Counted from the first letter of the stretch, positions 26,844-36,532 are shown. The stretch is 64,000 nt of DNA from CAILZL01 sp050248275 (GCA_050248275.1 JBFWSR010000013.1:1-64000); one strand, 5' to 3'. Notes: generated from the letters alone by a model not told the origin. Numbers and translations: made by a program.

Positions 26844-27685
26844 AACAACACGTTTCCATTTTCCGCCTGTCGGCGCTGGTGTTCGGCTTCGCCTTCCTGT
26901 ACATCCCCATCCTGTCGCTGGTGGTCTATTCATTCAATAAATCGCGTCTGGTGACGGTATGGGGCGGTTTCTCCACCGAGTGGTACGGCAAGCTGTTCGA
27001 GAATGAACAGATTCTGGATGCTGCGTGGTTGTCGCTGCGGGTTGCCGCGATCAATGCCACGGGCGCCACGATTCTGGGCACGCTGGCGGGACTGGCGCTG
27101 GCGCGCTTTGGACAGTTTCGTGGACGCACGCTGTTGTCCGGCATGACTACAGCGCCGCTGGTCATGCCGGAGGTCATCACCGGCTTGTCGCTGCTGCTGT
27201 TGTTCGTGGCCATGGAACAGGCATTCGGCTGGCCAAAGGGCCGGGGCGTCACCACCATCACCATTGCGCATATCACGCTCACGCTGTCGTACGTGACGGT
27301 GATCGTGCAATCGCGGCTGGCCACGCTGGATGGTTCGCTGGAAGAAGCCGCCATGGATCTGGGCGCGCGACCGGCCAGGGTGTTTCTGCTGGTGACGCTG
27401 CCGATCATTTCACCGGCGTTGATTTCAGGCTGGCTGCTGGCATTCACGATTTCGCTGGATGATCTGGTCATTGCTAGTTTTGTGTCGGGGCCGGGCTCCA
27501 GCACGCTGCCCATGGTGATTTTCTCCAAAGTACGCTTGGGCGTGAGTCCCGACATCAATGCCCTGGCCACCATCATGGTGTCACTGGTCAGCATCGGCGT
27601 ACTGATGGCGGGATTCGTGATGCTGCGGCGCGAACGCAATCGGCAACGCGACATACAAATGGCGCTCAGTTCGGCGCAGGCATAA
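26840..27685 (+). CDS. potI: Putrescine ABC transporter permease
   Basis: A 281-residue partner of PotH with six helices and an EAA loop (L-E-E-A-A-M-D-L-G-A-R-P). The segment FTISLDDLVIASFVSGPG is typical of PotC/PotI. It starts within the potH stop (ATGA) and ends the transporter operon. Confidence 0.94.
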   Translation: MKQHVSIFRLSALVFGFAFLYIPILSLVVYSFNKSRLVTVWGGFSTEWYGKLFENEQILDAAWLSLRVAAINATGATILGTLAGLALARFGQFRGRTLLSGMTTAPLVMPEVITGLSLLLLFVAMEQAFGWPKGRGVTTITIAHITLTLSYVTVIVQSRLATLDGSLEEAAMDLGARPARVFLLVTLPIISPALISGWLLAFTISLDDLVIASFVSGPGSSTLPMVIFSKVRLGVSPDINALATIMVSLVSIGVLMAGFVMLRRERNRQRDIQMALSSAQA

Positions 27686-27781
27686 ATTTCAGACGCAAAT
27701 GGCCGATAACGACCGGGTCTGCGCGCAATGACCGCAGGGTCGGGGATCCCTTAGTTAGTATCCAGGCAAGTGCAAGGCGGT

Positions 27782-30475
27782 ATGTGGCAACGATTTGAAG
27801 GCTGGTGGCGATCCGACAGACCCGGGTGGTGGATCTATCTGTTTGCCATGGTGTTCCCGTGGTTGTTCGCTGAAAGCTTGCTGCGTTCAGGTCTTTGGTT
27901 TCAGATCCCCCCTGGTTCGGCGATGCTGGTGCCGGTAGTGGTGAGCGCTTATCTGGGGGGGCTGTGGCCGGGCCTGATTTGCGCCGTGGTCGGCATGATC
28001 ATGATGGATCAAATGCTGTTCAAGGTGGTGGCCGCCACCGGCATTGATGCCTCGTTTCTGAGCTGGTCGGCAACTTATGCGGTACTGGCCATTGTCATCA
28101 ATGCCATGATGGAGGCGCTGCGTCGTTCACGGCAGCGCAGCGAATCCGGGCAGCGACTGCATGTCTCGACGCTGGCCAATATCGGTGACGCCATCATCAC
28201 CACGAACCCGCAGGGGCAGATCCAGTATCTCAACCGTGCGGCCATTGCGCTGCTGCAACGCGAATTGCCGGACAGCATGGGCCAGCAGTTCGAGTCGGTC
28301 GTGAACATCCGCGATGAAGCCGACGGCGCTGACATGGGCGGCTTGACGACTCTGGCGCGTATTGCCGGCGCCACGGTGCATAGTGGTACACGGCAGGTGC
28401 TGTTATGTCCGGATGGTACGCGTGTGCCCATCGAAGCCACGGCGGCTCCGGTGCGTGATAAGGCCGGGCTCGTGACCGGCGTGGTGGTGACCCTTCGCAA
28501 CTGCACCGGGCAGCGGCAGATCGAGCGCGCGCTGCATGAACGTCTGGCATTGCAGGTCAAATTCCAGCAGCTTGCCGCGGTTGTGCCCGGCGCGATCCAT
28601 GAATTCCGGATTGGCGCCGATGGCAGCAAGCAATTGCTTTATGCCAGTCCTGCGTTCAACGATATCCATGGCATGGAGCCGGAATTGTTCAGGAAGGACG
28701 CGAGTCGGATGCTCGACATGATGCATCCCGACGATACCGGCAGATTCCGGGATGCAGTAACCCGTGCCATGGATGAGCTCAGCATGCTCGAAATCGAATA
28801 TCGCATGGTGATACCGCAGCGCGGCGTACGCTGGCTGGCCTTGTCGGCCATGCCTGTACGTGAAGCGGATGGCGGCACGCTGTTTCAAGGTTTGCTGATG
28901 GATGTGACTGCACGCAAGCAGGCCGAGGAATGCATGCGCGCTGCGCAGATGCAATTGCAGGCGGCGCTGGAGGCGGGCGACATGGGCATCATCACCATCG
29001 ACCTGACCCATGAAACGGTTCAACTCGATGCGGCGGCGCGCCGGTTGTGGAATCTGCAGACCGTAACCGCACCGACATTGGCTTTTGAACAGTTGGTGAA
29101 GGTGATTCACCCTGATGATCGCGAGGCATTCCGTCACGAATACCAACAGTTGCGCAATGGCGCGCAACCACATCGCGCCGAATATCACCTGTTGCTTGAA
29201 GATGGCCAGGAGCGCTGGCTGGCATGTCGTGGCCGGATATATGTGGATGAAACCAGCGGGTCGCTGATGAAAGTAGGCGTGGTGATGGACACCACGCAAC
29301 TGCGGCGCATGGAAGAGCAGCGCTTGCATTCGCAGAAACTGGAGGCGTTGGGCGTACTGGCGGGCGGTATTGCCCATGACTTCAACAATCTGCTGTTGGC
29401 CATTTCCGGCAATGCGAAATTGTTGCTGGCGGACTTGCCGGACAATGATCCGATGCAGTCCAGCGTGCGTGAAATCGACAAGGCTGCCGCGCGCGCTGCG
29501 GAACTGGTGCGCCGCATCCTCAGCTTCAGCAGTGTCCAGGATTTGAGCCAGCCGCATCGATCCTTGCCGTTGCGGCCCGTGCTGGATGAGGTGCTGGGAT
29601 TGGCGCGTGCAGTGTTGCCGGCGCGGGTTGCCATCAGCACCACCATCCCGGAACAGCTTCCAGACATTCTCGCCGATGCCAGTCAGGTGCATCAGGTGTT
29701 GATCAATTTGCTGACCAACGCCGCCGACGCGGCCATTGTGGCTGACGGCATGGTGATGCTGGAGGCGGCCGTACTCGACGTGGATGAATCAATGCAGCCA
29801 CTATTGCCCGATCTGAAACCGGGACGTCATGTGCGCATCACGGTCAGCGATCGGGGCAAAGGTATTGAGCCGGCATTGCTGCCGCGGATTTTCGATCCAT
29901 TCTTCACCACCAAGCCGGCGGGACGCGGCACGGGTCTGGGGCTGGCGATCGTGCACGGCATCATGAGGAGCATTGAGGGTGCGGTGACGGTGCACAGCAG
30001 TCCCGGCGAGGGAGCCAGTTTTTCACTGTATTTTCCCGTCCCGCATGCCGCCCAGGCTGCGGTCGAATTGACTGCCGGGACGGCACCGGCGGCCCGCGCC
30101 GCTCATATTCTCTATGTGGATGATGAGGAATCGTTGATATTCCTGATGACGCGCACGCTGGAGCGCATGGGGCATCGGGTCACTGCCTGCGTCTCGCCCG
30201 AGCAGGCGCTGCAGCAGTTCATGGCGGGCGCCGGCGATTTTGATTTGATCGTCAGTGACATGGCCATGCCCGGCATGTCAGGCATGGAGCTGGCGGAGCA
30301 GGTGTTGGCGGTCAGGCCCGACATGCCATTCATCATCACCAGCGGCTATATTGATGTGGCCGATGCCGAGCGCGCCCATGCCATTGGCGTGCGACAGATG
30401 ATCATGAAACCCAATACGGTGGATGAACTCAGTGCGGCGTTATCCGCCATCCTTCAGGAACAGGGTGTGGCGTAA
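27782..30475 (+). CDS. Membrane-bound hybrid histidine kinase with PAS domains and receiver
   Basis: About 897 residues. The N-terminal hydrophobic part (about 15-105) resembles the DUF4118/KdpD sensor bundle. Two or three PAS domains follow (about 125-235, 260-385, 390-510). The phosphoacceptor His is in G-G-I-A-H-D-F-N-N at about residue 532. The HATPase domain carries N-L-L-T-N-A-A-D-A and G-K-G-I-E, and R-G-T-G-L-G-L-A. A C-terminal receiver has its Asp in V-S-D-M-A-M-P at about 826. ATG 27782 has AAGGCG before it; GTG 27770 is the alternative. No separate response regulator or Hpt gene is adjacent, so its output is unknown. Control of the polyamine genes upstream is only a positional guess. 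Confidence 0.9.
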   Translation: MWQRFEGWWRSDRPGWWIYLFAMVFPWLFAESLLRSGLWFQIPPGSAMLVPVVVSAYLGGLWPGLICAVVGMIMMDQMLFKVVAATGIDASFLSWSATYAVLAIVINAMMEALRRSRQRSESGQRLHVSTLANIGDAIITTNPQGQIQYLNRAAIALLQRELPDSMGQQFESVVNIRDEADGADMGGLTTLARIAGATVHSGTRQVLLCPDGTRVPIEATAAPVRDKAGLVTGVVVTLRNCTGQRQIERALHERLALQVKFQQLAAVVPGAIHEFRIGADGSKQLLYASPAFNDIHGMEPELFRKDASRMLDMMHPDDTGRFRDAVTRAMDELSMLEIEYRMVIPQRGVRWLALSAMPVREADGGTLFQGLLMDVTARKQAEECMRAAQMQLQAALEAGDMGIITIDLTHETVQLDAAARRLWNLQTVTAPTLAFEQLVKVIHPDDREAFRHEYQQLRNGAQPHRAEYHLLLEDGQERWLACRGRIYVDETSGSLMKVGVVMDTTQLRRMEEQRLHSQKLEALGVLAGGIAHDFNNLLLAISGNAKLLLADLPDNDPMQSSVREIDKAAARAAELVRRILSFSSVQDLSQPHRSLPLRPVLDEVLGLARAVLPARVAISTTIPEQLPDILADASQVHQVLINLLTNAADAAIVADGMVMLEAAVLDVDESMQPLLPDLKPGRHVRITVSDRGKGIEPALLPRIFDPFFTTKPAGRGTGLGLAIVHGIMRSIEGAVTVHSSPGEGASFSLYFPVPHAAQAAVELTAGTAPAARAAHILYVDDEESLIFLMTRTLERMGHRVTACVSPEQALQQFMAGAGDFDLIVSDMAMPGMSGMELAEQVLAVRPDMPFIITSGYIDVADAERAHAIGVRQMIMKPNTVDELSAALSAILQEQGVA

Positions 30476-30498
30476 CGCCAGACCTCACATTCGGTCAG

Positions 30499-32559
30499 TC
30501 AGCCCAGCGTGACCTGCTCCGGCTGATTGATGAAGTAGCCCTGGATGTATTCAAATCCCAGTTGCCACAGTACCGCCATGGTGTTGGCATCTTCAACGCG
30601 TTCGGCGATGGTGCTGATCTGTTTCGCCTTGGCGGCGTCCACCAGGGTGCGCAGTTGTTCCTGCACCATCATGTCCACTGCCAGACCCTGCATCAGTGCG
30701 CCATCGATCTTCACATAGTCGAGCGGCAGGCTGTGCATGAGCTGCACGGGGTCGCGCGCCTTGCCGGCATGTTCCAGCGCAAACTTGAAACCGGTCTTGT
30801 GCAGCAGCGTGGTAAGTTCCCTGGCATTGTTCAAATATCCGGTCGCCACTTGTTCGCTGATTTCGAACACGATGCGCGCCGGATCGATACGGGTGGCCTT
30901 CAACTGGTTTTCCAGCCAGATGGGCAGCGAACGATCCAGCACCGAATCCTTGGACAGGCGCACGAACAGCTTTTGCACCTTGCGGCTGGCGCAGAAAGAG
31001 ATTGCCGCGCCGATGATCCAGCGATCGATATTCTTCATCAGATCGTTGCGTTCGGCCGCTGCGAGGAATTCGGTGGGTATGACTTCCTGACCCTGCTCGT
31101 CGAGCATGCGCACCAGTACATCGTGCATGCCCTTGTCCTCGCCGCTCATGGCGACAATGGGCTGTTGCAGCAAACGGAAGCGGTTTTCCATCAGGGCCGA
31201 CTTGATCAGGCGCACCCAGATCTTGTCGTTGGCCTGTTGCCGGGTGTCGTCTTCGACGTGATCGACGGTTTCGGTACGATTGCCGCCTTGCTGTTGCGCC
31301 TGTTGCAGTCCTTGCAGTGCGTCCTTGATGACGACATCGAGATGGGCGCCATGCGGCGCAATCAGGCCGATGCCAATGGTGCAGGTGCAATGCAGTGACT
31401 TGTCAGCGATTGCAAACACGTGTGCGGCAATCTTGCGGGTGACGCTGGCGCACCAGGCCTGCACATCGTCGTGAGTGCCCCGCTCCAGCAGTATGAACAT
31501 CTGGCAGTCGCCGAAGCGGCCGCTCAGATCGTGAGGTTGCAGGTGTTCCTTGATCAGACTGGCAAACTGCGCGACAAAATCTTCCAGATGCAACTGCCCC
31601 AGCTCATCGCACAGCGCCGCAAATTTGTCCGGCTGGATGCAGACCAGTTCGCGTACCCCGCCACGCAATGGTTGCTGCAAGATCGTTTGCAGGCGTTCGA
31701 TAAAAAAGCGGCGCTGCAGCAAGCCGGTACTGGCATCCCGTGCCAGCGCATCGTGCATCTGCTCGTCGAGATCGCGGGTATCGGTTTTCTGCGCCGCCAC
31801 TTTCAGTTGTACTGCAGGATCGCCTTCAAGCTCGACTGCCTGCAGATGCAATTCCAGCGGCAGGGTTGCGCCATTGGTTTGCAGCGCATGGACCTTCAGG
31901 CCATGATTGGCCCACTTGCCCTGCAGACAGGCTACCAGCGCGCCTTTGAGTGCGGCGTGGCTGTCGGCATCGAAGAAATCCATCAGAGGTTGACCGTTCA
32001 TGGTCTCGGCAGTGGTATGGCCAAGCAGGGTCAGCCAGGCCGGATTGGGGTCCACCAGAATGCCTTCCTGCACATGGGCAATGGCATCGGCCGAACCTGA
32101 CATCAGGTGTTTGAGCTGTTCGCGATATTCGTGCGCGGCGCCGATGGTGGCGGCCAGCTTGTGCGCCAGCCGGAAGCTGGCCAGTTCGCGCGTGACCACA
32201 GCCTGCAGGCGCTGTGGATGGCCGAGCGTGACCACATCGTTCGCGCCCTGCAGCATGGCCTGTGCGATGAGAGTTTCATCGAGTTGCTCGCGCACGATCA
32301 AAGCGGGAATTTTCGGCGCAAATTGCCTGAAGGCTTGCAGGGCCGCAGCGGTTTCGCCGGCTTCGGGGCCGACGATGGCCATGACCATGTAGGCATTGAC
32401 CTGGTTGAGCGTTTCGCTCAGATCGCTCAGTTCGCTGACCCAGTGACAGTGCACGGCATGACCCGCCTGACGCAGGGTGCGGTTGATGAACTCAACCTGC
32501 TCCTGCTGACGAGCCAGGATGACCATGGGCACGGCGCTGTTCTCGGACACATCCAACAC
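30499..32559 (-). CDS. FimX-like protein with degenerate GGDEF and EAL domains
   Basis: A 686-residue protein with the order receiver-like (1-125), PAS (about 150-270), GGDEF-like (about 280-420) and EAL (about 440-680), as in FimX. The catalytic signatures are lost. GGDEF reads F-G-D-C-Q. The EAL motif is replaced around Q-Q-P-I-V, with D-V-L-V-R in the second position. The NxS region is R-L-S-K, and D-D-F-G-T-G is L-E-H-A-G-K. It keeps F-E-I-S-E, V-K-I-D and A-E-R-V-E-D. The receiver-like domain also lacks an obvious phospho-Asp motif. It is probably a c-di-GMP receptor, in FimX controlling type IV pili, rather than an enzyme. Confidence 0.82.
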   Translation of the reverse strand: MLDVSENSAVPMVILARQQEQVEFINRTLRQAGHAVHCHWVSELSDLSETLNQVNAYMVMAIVGPEAGETAAALQAFRQFAPKIPALIVREQLDETLIAQAMLQGANDVVTLGHPQRLQAVVTRELASFRLAHKLAATIGAAHEYREQLKHLMSGSADAIAHVQEGILVDPNPAWLTLLGHTTAETMNGQPLMDFFDADSHAALKGALVACLQGKWANHGLKVHALQTNGATLPLELHLQAVELEGDPAVQLKVAAQKTDTRDLDEQMHDALARDASTGLLQRRFFIERLQTILQQPLRGGVRELVCIQPDKFAALCDELGQLHLEDFVAQFASLIKEHLQPHDLSGRFGDCQMFILLERGTHDDVQAWCASVTRKIAAHVFAIADKSLHCTCTIGIGLIAPHGAHLDVVIKDALQGLQQAQQQGGNRTETVDHVEDDTRQQANDKIWVRLIKSALMENRFRLLQQPIVAMSGEDKGMHDVLVRMLDEQGQEVIPTEFLAAAERNDLMKNIDRWIIGAAISFCASRKVQKLFVRLSKDSVLDRSLPIWLENQLKATRIDPARIVFEISEQVATGYLNNARELTTLLHKTGFKFALEHAGKARDPVQLMHSLPLDYVKIDGALMQGLAVDMMVQEQLRTLVDAAKAKQISTIAERVEDANTMAVLWQLGFEYIQGYFINQPEQVTLG

Positions 32560-32644
32560 GGCAAACCTCTTGCGCGGCTATTCAAGCTATCGGACCGGGT
32601 GGCTGCCCGGTTCAGCAGTGGCAAGACTAGCAGCAAGCTTTTGC

Positions 32645-33685
32645 TCAAAATGGGACGGGCGTCTTGGATGCGTGACCGGAAATTTCACGGACCAGTCTGG
32701 GCACCAGATAGCCGGGCAGGGAGGCGGTCAGCCCGCGCATGAGGGCCTGTGCCTGTGCTTCGGCCACTTCGAAATGCGCCGCGCCCTGCACCCGATCCAG
32801 CAGATGCAGATAGTAGGGTTGTATCCCGGCCGAAAACAGGGATTCGCTGAGTTGCGCCAGCGCCGTTACGGAATCGTTGACGCCGCGCAACAACACCGAC
32901 TGATTGAGCAACGTGACGCCGCCATCCCGTAACGCGCGGCAGGCGCTGACCACTTCGTCATTGATTTCCTGGGCATGGTTGGCATGCAGCACCAGCAGGG
33001 TCTGCAAGCGGCTTGAACCCAGCCACGTCAGCAAGCCGGCATCCACCCGTTCCGGCAGCACGATGGGCTGACGACTGTGGATGCGCAGGCGTTTGACATG
33101 GGGAATCTGTTCCAGTTGCCGGGTCAGTTCCTGCAAGCGCCGGTCGTTCAGCGTCAGCGGATCGCCGCCGCTGAGAATGACTTCCCGGAGGGAGGGATCC
33201 GCCGCAATGGCGGTTACCGCCGCCTGCCAGTGCCCGCTGCTGGCGGTTTCCTCACCGTAAGGGAAATGACGGCGAAAGCAGTACCGGCAGTGCACGCCGC
33301 AGGCGCCGGTGGCAATCAGCAGTGCCCGGCCGGCGTATTTGTGCAGCACGCCCGGGGCGATGCGGCTGGCGATGTCGCCGACCGGATCGGCGCTGTATCC
33401 AGGGGTTTCCTGCAGCTCTGCATCCAGCGGCAGCACCTGGCGCAACAATGGGTCGGCGGGATTGCCTCGCTGCATGCGGGCAATGAATCCACGGGGTACC
33501 CGCAGCGGAAACAGTCGGGCCGCCGCACGAGCGGCCGGCAGCAGGGCGGGGTCGAGCTGCAATATTTCCAGCAATTCAGCCGGGTCGGTCACTGCCTGCG
33601 CCAGAACCTGCTGCCAGCGCGGCAGGTGGGTTGCCGCAGTGACAACCGGGTTTTGCTGGTCTGAATGGGGGCTAGCGGCTATCAT
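32645..33685 (-). CDS. epmB: EF-P beta-lysylation enzyme EpmB
   Basis: A 346-residue radical-SAM aminomutase-like enzyme that makes (R)-beta-lysine for modification of EF-P. The cluster motif is C-G-V-H-C-R-Y-C-F-R-R at about residues 132-142, with V-I-L-S-G-G-D-P-L further on. It is divergent from efp, its target, which supports the EpmB role over lysine 2,3-aminomutase. EpmA, which ligates beta-lysine, is not in the window. Confidence 0.94.
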   Translation of the reverse strand: MIAASPHSDQQNPVVTAATHLPRWQQVLAQAVTDPAELLEILQLDPALLPAARAAARLFPLRVPRGFIARMQRGNPADPLLRQVLPLDAELQETPGYSADPVGDIASRIAPGVLHKYAGRALLIATGACGVHCRYCFRRHFPYGEETASSGHWQAAVTAIAADPSLREVILSGGDPLTLNDRRLQELTRQLEQIPHVKRLRIHSRQPIVLPERVDAGLLTWLGSSRLQTLLVLHANHAQEINDEVVSACRALRDGGVTLLNQSVLLRGVNDSVTALAQLSESLFSAGIQPYYLHLLDRVQGAAHFEVAEAQAQALMRGLTASLPGYLVPRLVREISGHASKTPVPF

Positions 33686-33748
33686 CGCCGGCCTTTTTAC
33701 CAGATCACTGCTTTTTGTTTTTGGCTTTCACAGACCCACGGTGCCGAG

Positions 33749-34318
33749 ATGGCTAGTTACAGCACAAACGAATTCAAGTCCGGCCTCAAGATCATTCTTG
33801 ATAACGACCCCTATACCATCGTCGAAAACGAAATGGTCAAGCCCGGCAAGGGGCAGGCGTTCAATCGCGTCAAGGTGCGCAATCTGAAGACCGGCCGCAC
33901 CGTCGAACGGACCTTCAAGTCGGGCGACAGCGTCGAAGGCGCCGACGTGGTCGAAACCGAAATGCAGTATCTGTACAGCGATGGCGAGTTCTGGACCTTC
34001 ATGGTGCCCGAGACCTTCGAGCAGCACACCGCCGGCAAGGAAGCCATGGGCGATACCCCGCAGTGGATCAAGGACGGCATGGAATGCACCGTCATGTTGT
34101 GGAATGGCCAGCCGCTGTCGGTCACGCCGCCCGCGCACGTGGAATTGAAAATCGTCGAAACCGATCCCGGCATGCGCGGCGATACCGCCACGGGCGGCTC
34201 CAAGCCGGCCAAACTGGAAACCGGCGCCGTAGTGCGCGTGCCGCTGTTCATTGCCGAAGGTGAAGTGGTGCGTGTCGATACCCGCACTGGCGAATACCTG
34301 GCGCGCGGCAAGGGTTGA
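33749..34318 (+). CDS. efp: Translation elongation factor P
   Basis: A 189-residue three-domain factor that relieves stalling at polyproline. The modified loop reads K-P-G-K-G-Q-A-F with Lys34 in the EpmAB-target position. The C-terminal signature V-V-R-V-D-T-R-T-G-E-Y is present. ATG 33749 gives the family-standard start. Confidence 0.97.
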   Translation: MASYSTNEFKSGLKIILDNDPYTIVENEMVKPGKGQAFNRVKVRNLKTGRTVERTFKSGDSVEGADVVETEMQYLYSDGEFWTFMVPETFEQHTAGKEAMGDTPQWIKDGMECTVMLWNGQPLSVTPPAHVELKIVETDPGMRGDTATGGSKPAKLETGAVVRVPLFIAEGEVVRVDTRTGEYLARGKG

Positions 34319-34326
34319 TATGGCGT

Positions 34327-34396
34327 GGGCGGACACATAGGTTCGCCCCTACAGTATTGCGATGTTTGATGTAGGGGCCGACCTGTGTGTCGGCCC
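34327..34396. repeat. Inverted pair of GTAG-headed palindromes
   Basis: An inverted copy at 34327-34352 (ends CCCCTAC) faces a direct copy at 34371-34396 (GTAG, then GGGCCGAC and GTCGGCCC). They lie just after efp and before rlmI. Head-outward pairing is the form typical of REP dimers. Confidence 0.85.
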
Positions 34397-34419
34397 TATT
34401 TGATTCCAGGTCGAGAACC

Positions 34420-35622
34420 ATGACAGACCAAGCCGAATTGCCCATCCTGCGTTTGAAGCGCAATGAAGAACGCCGTCTGTCGGCCGGACATCTGTGGGTG
34501 TTTTCCAATGAGGTAAATACCGCCGAGACGCCGCTGACGGCGTTCAAGCCGGGCGATCTGTGCCGGGTCATGTCGCAACGCGACAAGTTCATGGGCTATG
34601 CCTATGTGAATCCGCGCGCGCTGATCTGTGCGCGCATTCTCGGTCGCGATGTACAACATCCGCCGGGCGACAAATCGCTCATCGTGCATCGTTTGCAGGT
34701 AGCGCTGTCCCTGCGCGAACGCGTTTATGCACAGCCGTTCTATCGGCTGGTGTATGGCGAATCGGATCAGCTGCCGGGCCTGGTGCTGGATCGTTATAGC
34801 GATGTAATAGTTGGCCAGATCGCTACCGCCGGTATGGAAGTCATGAAAGAGCAGGTGGTGGCCGCCGTGAAGCAGGTGCTCAAGCCGCAGGCCATGCTCT
34901 GGAAAAACGACAGCGGCGCGCGCGAACTGGAAGGTCTGGAATCCTATGTGGAAACCGCCTTTGGCGAAGTCCCCGCAGTGTTGCAGCTGCAGGAAGGCGG
35001 CGTGAATTTCACCGTGCCGATGCAGGAAGGCCAGAAGACCGGCTGGTTTTACGATCAGGCCTTCAATCGCCAGTCGCTGCTCAAGTACGTCAAGGGCGTC
35101 AAGGTGCTGGATGTATTCAGTTACCTCGGCGCCTGGGGGTTGACGGCGGCCAAAGCCGGCGCCAGTGAAGTCACTTGCGTGGATTCCTCGGCGAAAGCCC
35201 TGGATTACGTGCAGCAGAGCGCGCAGGCGAACGGCCTGAAAGTGGACGTCCTCAAGGGCGACGCCTTCGATGTGCTGGAAAAACTGCATCAGGAGAAGCG
35301 CAAGTTCGATGTGGTGATCATCGACCCGCCGGCGTTCATCAAGCGCAAGAAGGACATTCCCAAGGGCGAAGCGGCCTATAAACGCCTCAACCAGTTGGCC
35401 ATGCAACTGATCGAACGCGATGGCCTGCTGGTGTCCTGCTCCTGCTCGTATCATTTGCATGGCGATGCGCTGATCGACGCCATCCAGCGTGCAGCGCGGC
35501 ACTTGAACAAGCATGCGCAGATCATCGAGGTGGGCGGTCAGGCGCCGGATCATCCGATTCATCCGGGCATCGAAGAAACCCGTTATCTGAAAGCATTCAT
35601 TGCACGGGTGGTGGCCGAGTAG
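34420..35622 (+). CDS. rlmI: 23S rRNA m5C1962 methyltransferase RlmI
   Basis: A 400-residue class I SAM methyltransferase. The N-terminal PUA domain spans about residues 8-85 (R-R-L-S-A-G-H-L-W-V-F). The SAM site V-L-D-V-F-S-Y-L-G-A-W-G is at about 230, I-I-D-P-P-A-F at about 300, and the catalytic Cys lies in V-S-C-S-C-S-Y at about 345. Its TAG stop is the last three bases of a GTAG repeat head (35619-35622), so the repeat abuts and supplies the end of the gene. Confidence 0.94.
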   Translation: MTDQAELPILRLKRNEERRLSAGHLWVFSNEVNTAETPLTAFKPGDLCRVMSQRDKFMGYAYVNPRALICARILGRDVQHPPGDKSLIVHRLQVALSLRERVYAQPFYRLVYGESDQLPGLVLDRYSDVIVGQIATAGMEVMKEQVVAAVKQVLKPQAMLWKNDSGARELEGLESYVETAFGEVPAVLQLQEGGVNFTVPMQEGQKTGWFYDQAFNRQSLLKYVKGVKVLDVFSYLGAWGLTAAKAGASEVTCVDSSAKALDYVQQSAQANGLKVDVLKGDAFDVLEKLHQEKRKFDVVIIDPPAFIKRKKDIPKGEAAYKRLNQLAMQLIERDGLLVSCSCSYHLHGDALIDAIQRAARHLNKHAQIIEVGGQAPDHPIHPGIEETRYLKAFIARVVAE

Positions 35623-35643
35623 GGGCAGGTTTCAAACCTGCCC
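35619..35643. repeat. GTAG-headed palindrome overlapping the rlmI stop codon
   Basis: GTAG (35619-35622) plus the perfect stem GGGCAGGTTT/AAACCTGCCC (35623-35632 and 35634-35643). The TAG of the head is the rlmI stop codon. Confidence 0.85.
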
Positions 35644-35732
35644 TTCTTGCCCTGTCGCAATGATCTAACAAATAGACTGCAGACCACTGCCCCTGCCGCA
35701 TTCAGGACTCAAGCTGCTAAGATTGCGCGCTC

Positions 35733-36530
35733 ATGCTGACCTATCCTGAAATCAGTCCCATCATCTTTTCCATCGGTCCGTTTGCCATTCGCTGGTACGG
35801 GCTCATGTACGTCATTGGCATCTTCGGCGGCTGGTATCTGGCGCGCTATCGCGCCGCGCAGCCGGGCTCGACCTGGAAGCCGATTGATGTGGACGATCTG
35901 GTGTTCTTCGCCGCCATGGGCCTGATCATCGGCGGGCGTCTGGGCTGGGTGTTGTTTTACGGCATTGAAGACATCATCCATAACCCGTTGCGCACCCTGC
36001 GCATCTGGGAAGGCGGCATGTCGTTTCACGGCGGCATCATCGGCGGCATGGCCGCATTGGCGCTGTTCGCACGACGCCGTGGCCGGCAAATAGCGGATGC
36101 GCTGGATTTCGCTGCGCCGCTGCCGGCGCTGGGTTTGTTCACCGGGCGCATCGGCAACTTCATCAATGGCGAGTTGTGGGGCAAGCCCACCGACGTGCCC
36201 TGGGCATTCATGGTGAATGGCACGCCGCTGCATCCTTCGCAGTTGTACGAGGCCGCGCTGGAAGGCGTCGCCTTGTTTGTCATTGTCTGGGTGTACACCC
36301 GCAAGCCGCGGCCGCAACTGGCACCCACCAGTTTGTGGTTGATGTGTTATGGCGTGTTCCGGTTCAGCGTCGAATTCGTGCGCGTGCCCGATGCCAATCG
36401 CGGCTATCTGCTGTGGGGCTGGGTGACCGAGGGCCAGTTGTTGTGCCTGCCCATGATATTGGGAGGGCTGTACTTCCTGCTGCGCGCCTATCGCCTGAAT
36501 CGCCCGAGCGGCAATTACATGGCGTCGTAA
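35733..36530 (+). CDS. lgt: Prolipoprotein diacylglyceryl transferase
   Basis: A 265-residue inner-membrane enzyme, first step of lipoprotein maturation. It has seven or so helices, the signature G-R-I-G-N-F-I-N-G-E-L-W-G at about residue 140, the R-W-Y-G-L-M-Y opening, and H-P-S-Q-L-Y-E. thyA begins 2 bases after its stop. Confidence 0.96.
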   Translation: MLTYPEISPIIFSIGPFAIRWYGLMYVIGIFGGWYLARYRAAQPGSTWKPIDVDDLVFFAAMGLIIGGRLGWVLFYGIEDIIHNPLRTLRIWEGGMSFHGGIIGGMAALALFARRRGRQIADALDFAAPLPALGLFTGRIGNFINGELWGKPTDVPWAFMVNGTPLHPSQLYEAALEGVALFVIVWVYTRKPRPQLAPTSLWLMCYGVFRFSVEFVRVPDANRGYLLWGWVTEGQLLCLPMILGGLYFLLRAYRLNRPSGNYMAS

Positions 36531-36532
36531 CC

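Noticed and set aside
34396..35562. 388-codon minus-strand open frame opposite rlmI
   Set aside because: Antisense shadow; rlmI motifs are complete.
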